A stretch of 64,000 nucleotides of DNA from Heliocidaris erythrogramma (Eukaryota > Echinodermata > Echinoidea > Camarodonta > Echinometridae): NCBI GenBank assembly GCA_025617745.1, contig CM046870.1, positions 10,592,410 through 10,656,409 of the forward strand, written 5' to 3'. A program made the position numbers and the translations under genes. Positions 61,593 to 64,000 of the stretch are shown one piece after another. The notes beneath the pieces are model-generated. The model was given only the letters and a program-made list of their open reading frames with translations. It made no database searches and was not told the origin of the DNA. How positions within the stretch are numbered: position 1 is the stretch's first letter; each line of letters starts with the position of its first letter.

Positions 61593-61973
61593 GTGAGCAA
61601 ATGATACGCTAGTATTTATTTCAAAGTTCCAAATGTAATATCATGCGTACAGATAATGTCTATGTAAAGATCACGTCCATATAGCCCATTAAGTTATTTT
61701 CGTAATGTGCTTAAAATAAGTCATGTCGGAGGTTGAATTCGAAAGATCAATTCTTTAATCCTATGAGTTTTTAAAAGTAGATGAATGATTTGAATTTGGA
61801 AGTCTTTACTGGATTAGAAAACTAATATAGAGTATATGATAAGATATTCAAAGATTATTATATGCAAGATTCGACCAACGCACCATTAAGGTGACACAAT
61901 ATTACTGTTAAGGTGACAACGTTATAGAATACCTTTAAACAAATAAGCCCGTTCTTTTTCTCTCATTTAACAG

Positions 61974-61997
61974 AATTGACTGAACGTGGTGACACAG
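61974..61997 (+). CDS. Second-type RGD microexon (24 nt)
   Basis: Follows tctcatttaacag and ends at gtttgt. Phase 1-1 reading (E)LTERGDTG. Same length, phase, acceptor context (tctcatt(c/t)(a)aacag) and RGDTG core as the array microexons (TTDRGDTG), with several silent and replacement differences, so the RGD has been kept across clear sequence divergence. Confidence 0.65.
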
Positions 61998-62400
61998 GTT
62001 TGTATGAATATCCAATTAAAAGAATTATATTTCGGTTTGAATTGATAGGACTGTTAAATTGTGCCTAAGAAGCTCGAAATATATCCGTCGGTATTTCCCC
62101 AGAACAGCATCCCAAATTCCGTAATATTTTCTTTTAAATTGGCAGGCACGGTACAGTTTTCCAGGTTGCATATGGAGCAGTATGTTTGATATAACGAACA
62201 AATTAAATAAATGGACACACCAGGACGCCAGGTATCCACAAGAAATGATAATACAATTACAGCGAATAGACAAGGATAACAACTTCTGAACATCGTTTTA
62301 GGCTTGTCGTATCCGTTCAATTTAGGTATATAAAGGCTTCGGAACTTTCGCTTCAATTCCTTCACCACACATATGCACACAAACTGTTCTCCCCGCCCCA
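61998..62400 (+). other. Intron segment homologous to the intron after the array RGD microexons
   Basis: Matching word order with 4183-4590: ggat(c/a)a...c(t)tctgaacat or ctgttgagcat, then cttgtcg, c(c/g)(a/t)tt(g/c)aatttaggt against cattgaattttggt, and ttcgctt...cttc(c/a)(t/c)cacatgtat/cacacatatg. With the upstream Thr and RGD exons this marks an old duplication of the linker cassette. No Thr-rich exon equivalent to 4643-4732 is visible after it. Confidence 0.5.
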
Positions 62401-63886
62401 CCCCCCCCCCCCCCCCAAAAAAAAAATAGAGCCGGTCTCTGGGTATCGATTACGAAAGAAATCCTTATGCAATATGAAAAGTCACACTGGATTATGGAAT
62501 TATAACTGGCCCTTTCCTCCATCTTTTGTCTCTTCGATGTTCATTATGCATTGCGAGTCTCCCTTCTGTCAAAACTTTGTTCAAAAGGACATAATGAAGT
62601 ACATCACAAAATGACTATTTTTCGTATCTACAATTTCGAAATCCATCAATGCTGAAAGTCCAATGGTATATATTTTTTTTTTTAATTACTTAGTTATTAT
62701 ATATATTTTCAAAAAATATTTTTAAAAAATATTTCATTATTTCCATTTATCTCTCTCTCTCTCTCTATATATATATATCACAAAATGTTCCCAGGAACAA
62801 AGTTCCGACGAATTGCAGGGTTAGAGATATTATGTAGAAAATAAATTTCACAACATATAATACACCCACGAGGATGATGATTTTAACTTCACAGGCGCTT
62901 TCGATTTATTCTCTTCAGGTGAAGTGAGCCTTTGCTGGTTTTACATGACTTTATATACAAGTATAATTAAGGAAATACAGTAATATTCAAATGAGGACGA
63001 CGTTTGTCACATTGTCCTATAGTTGTGTTTACGACGTAATTAGTCTTAATCTTAATCTTAGATTAAGCGTTGTAAGTAGCAAGTCTTTTATGTTCAGTTT
63101 GTTTGAGAATCCATACAACTCAGCACATCGTAAAGCTACATAAAGATTCTTAATGATGTCAAACATGTGATGTTTCCTGTATTCATGGGAATAACAAAGG
63201 CGGGTGATTGTAAACAAAGAAAGAAAAAAGTTATAGAAGGACATTTCCCAGCCTTTGGATTGAATGTGCATAGTCCTAAGAAAAGAGAGACAGAGTGATT
63301 GGTGGGGGGGGGGGGGGGGGAGTAGGAGAGAAGGGGTAAGACCAGGGGTAACGAGAGAGCAGAAAGGAGGGAAGGGCAGAAGGAAAAGAGAAAAAGAGAG
63401 AGAATAAGACGAGAGATGGTCATTGAGATGCATAGGGTATCGTTTCCTGGATTATATCATTCAAATACATCAATCTGTTTATTATACATGTTTGAAGATT
63501 TTAGATAAAGAATATCGTGATATTAATCAAATGATAGTAATACATACAGAGGAATACAGACACTACATTATTCTTTATTATCTTTTTGTTTCAGACATCA
63601 TAAAATATTAGTACTACAAAGAATTCAAAGAAGGCATGAATTTTGAAATGAAGTATTTTTCTTTCAGACATCTTTTAATTTTGTTCTCTTATTTCATTTT
63701 GTAAAAAGGTATTATATCAAAGTTTGGTTCCTGTGAGCCAGCACATTTTTCGATGCGAGCACTCACTTTTAGTTGTCGATATTGTTCTTGGCGTATGTGT
63801 TGTATATGTACAGTGAGTCTGTGTGGAAGCGTGTCCTCTGTTTCGCCTGTATATTGTTCCCACAGCTATGGCAAAAAAATACAATA
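62401..63886 (+). other. Low-complexity-rich terminal intron sequence
   Basis: Holds a C-run/A-run (62400-62427), (CT)n(AT)n at 62751-62778, a purine block with a long G-run (63303-63420) and unassigned AT-rich DNA. The purine block produces spurious frames on the minus strand. No supported exon. Confidence 0.5.
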
Positions 63887-64000
63887 CTAGCAGAAGCAGC
63901 CCGTGGACATCCACGGGCGCTAGCTGTGTTTATGATTAATGACCGTACCGTTTGTCACAATAATCAAGTGAATAAAAAAAAAGTCGGGTAAAGTTATTTT
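63887..64000 (-). mobile_element. Inverted, diverged copy of the Helitron-like end, cut by the window edge
   Basis: On the minus strand: tttacccgacttttttt, ttcacttgattattgtga, the hairpin GCCCGTGGA/TG/TCCACGGGC (63899-63918), then CTAG (63887-63890) followed by T. It has one CTAGT and neither foldback element nor footprint. Confidence 0.5.

Larger units (their letters stand above)
1..64000 (+). other. Span of one large mucin-like/VWC multidomain gene, both ends outside the window
   Basis: Every coding block I can support is on the plus strand and joins its neighbours with compatible phase: module exons 1-0, 0-0, 0-1, 1-1, 1-1; linker exons 1-1; VWC exons 1-0, 0-0, 0-1. No start codon with a signal peptide and no convincing terminal exon is seen, so the gene continues on both sides. 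The predicted product is secreted: Cys-paired modules, Thr-rich segments suited to O-glycosylation, several N-glycosylation sequons, VWC and TIL domains. Such combinations are known in mucin-like, SCO-spondin-like and invertebrate adhesive proteins; membership of any one family is inference. An alternative is two adjacent genes, with the break between the array and the VWC region, but phase continuity across 41585/43081 argues against it. Confidence 0.65.

Noticed and set aside
62870..62940. Penelope-like or LTR element end
   Set aside because: Words such as cgctttcgatttattctctt are suggestive, but I see no coding, LTR or target duplication.
63029..63433. Minus-strand 134-codon and overlapping 95-codon frames rich in Leu/Ser/Pro
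   Set aside because: Produced by the purine-rich block and G-run on the plus strand; low complexity, no splice or start support.
63594..63610. Terminal exon with stop after tttgtttcag (ACATCATAAAATATTAG), and a second after tttctttcag at 63669
   Set aside because: Both give only a few residues then a stop in phase 1, there is no nearby AATAAA, and the two sites look like a local duplication of tttcagacatc. Not supported.

Overview
The window is animal (metazoan) nuclear DNA. It has no bacterial operon structure. Short coding blocks are bounded by gt...ag splice sites with matching phases, introns are long and AT-rich, and TIR elements, SINEs and a Helitron-like end are common. The encoded protein is extracellular: Thr-rich mucin-like linkers, Cys-flanked beta-rich modules, VWC domains and a TIL domain. 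With long homopolymer C/G/A tracts, this best fits a marine invertebrate, plausibly an echinoderm. The taxon is an inference. I read the whole window as the middle of ONE large plus-strand gene; both ends lie outside.

Region 1 (1-42787) is a near-identical tandem array inside the gene. Each repeat carries five exons (227, 36, 142, 45 and 42 nt, phases 1-0, 0-0, 0-1, 1-1, 1-1), adding 164 residues: a ~130-residue module with one Cys at each end, then a Thr/Pro linker. There is one partial module and eleven complete ones. The basic period is about 2.70 kb. A 425-bp foldback element lengthens four units to about 3.14 kb, and a 2.2-kb linker segment lengthens others to about 5.4 kb. The linker segment occurs four times and carries two more phase-1 exons: a 24-nt microexon whose reading contains Arg-Gly-Asp and a 90-nt Thr-rich exon.

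Region 2 (42788-64000) is non-tandem. It encodes, in order, VWC, TIL, VWC, a short acidic/Thr linker, a third VWC, a Thr-rich exon and a second, diverged RGD microexon. All exons join in frame. The introns hold a foldback MITE, a purine-rich minisatellite, two SINE-like copies, a TIR element carrying the N-terminal piece of a RecQ-like helicase, a piggyBac-like TTAA element, a nested TIR element with tRNA-like sequence, and at the window edge an inverted copy of the Helitron-like end found in the array.

Taken together this looks like a secreted adhesive or mucin-like glycoprotein growing by unequal exchange of phase-symmetric exon cassettes. Mobile-element insertions and one apparent excision footprint allow the unit duplications to be ordered. 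Exon calls rest on splice signals, phase and repetition only; no transcript or database evidence was available.
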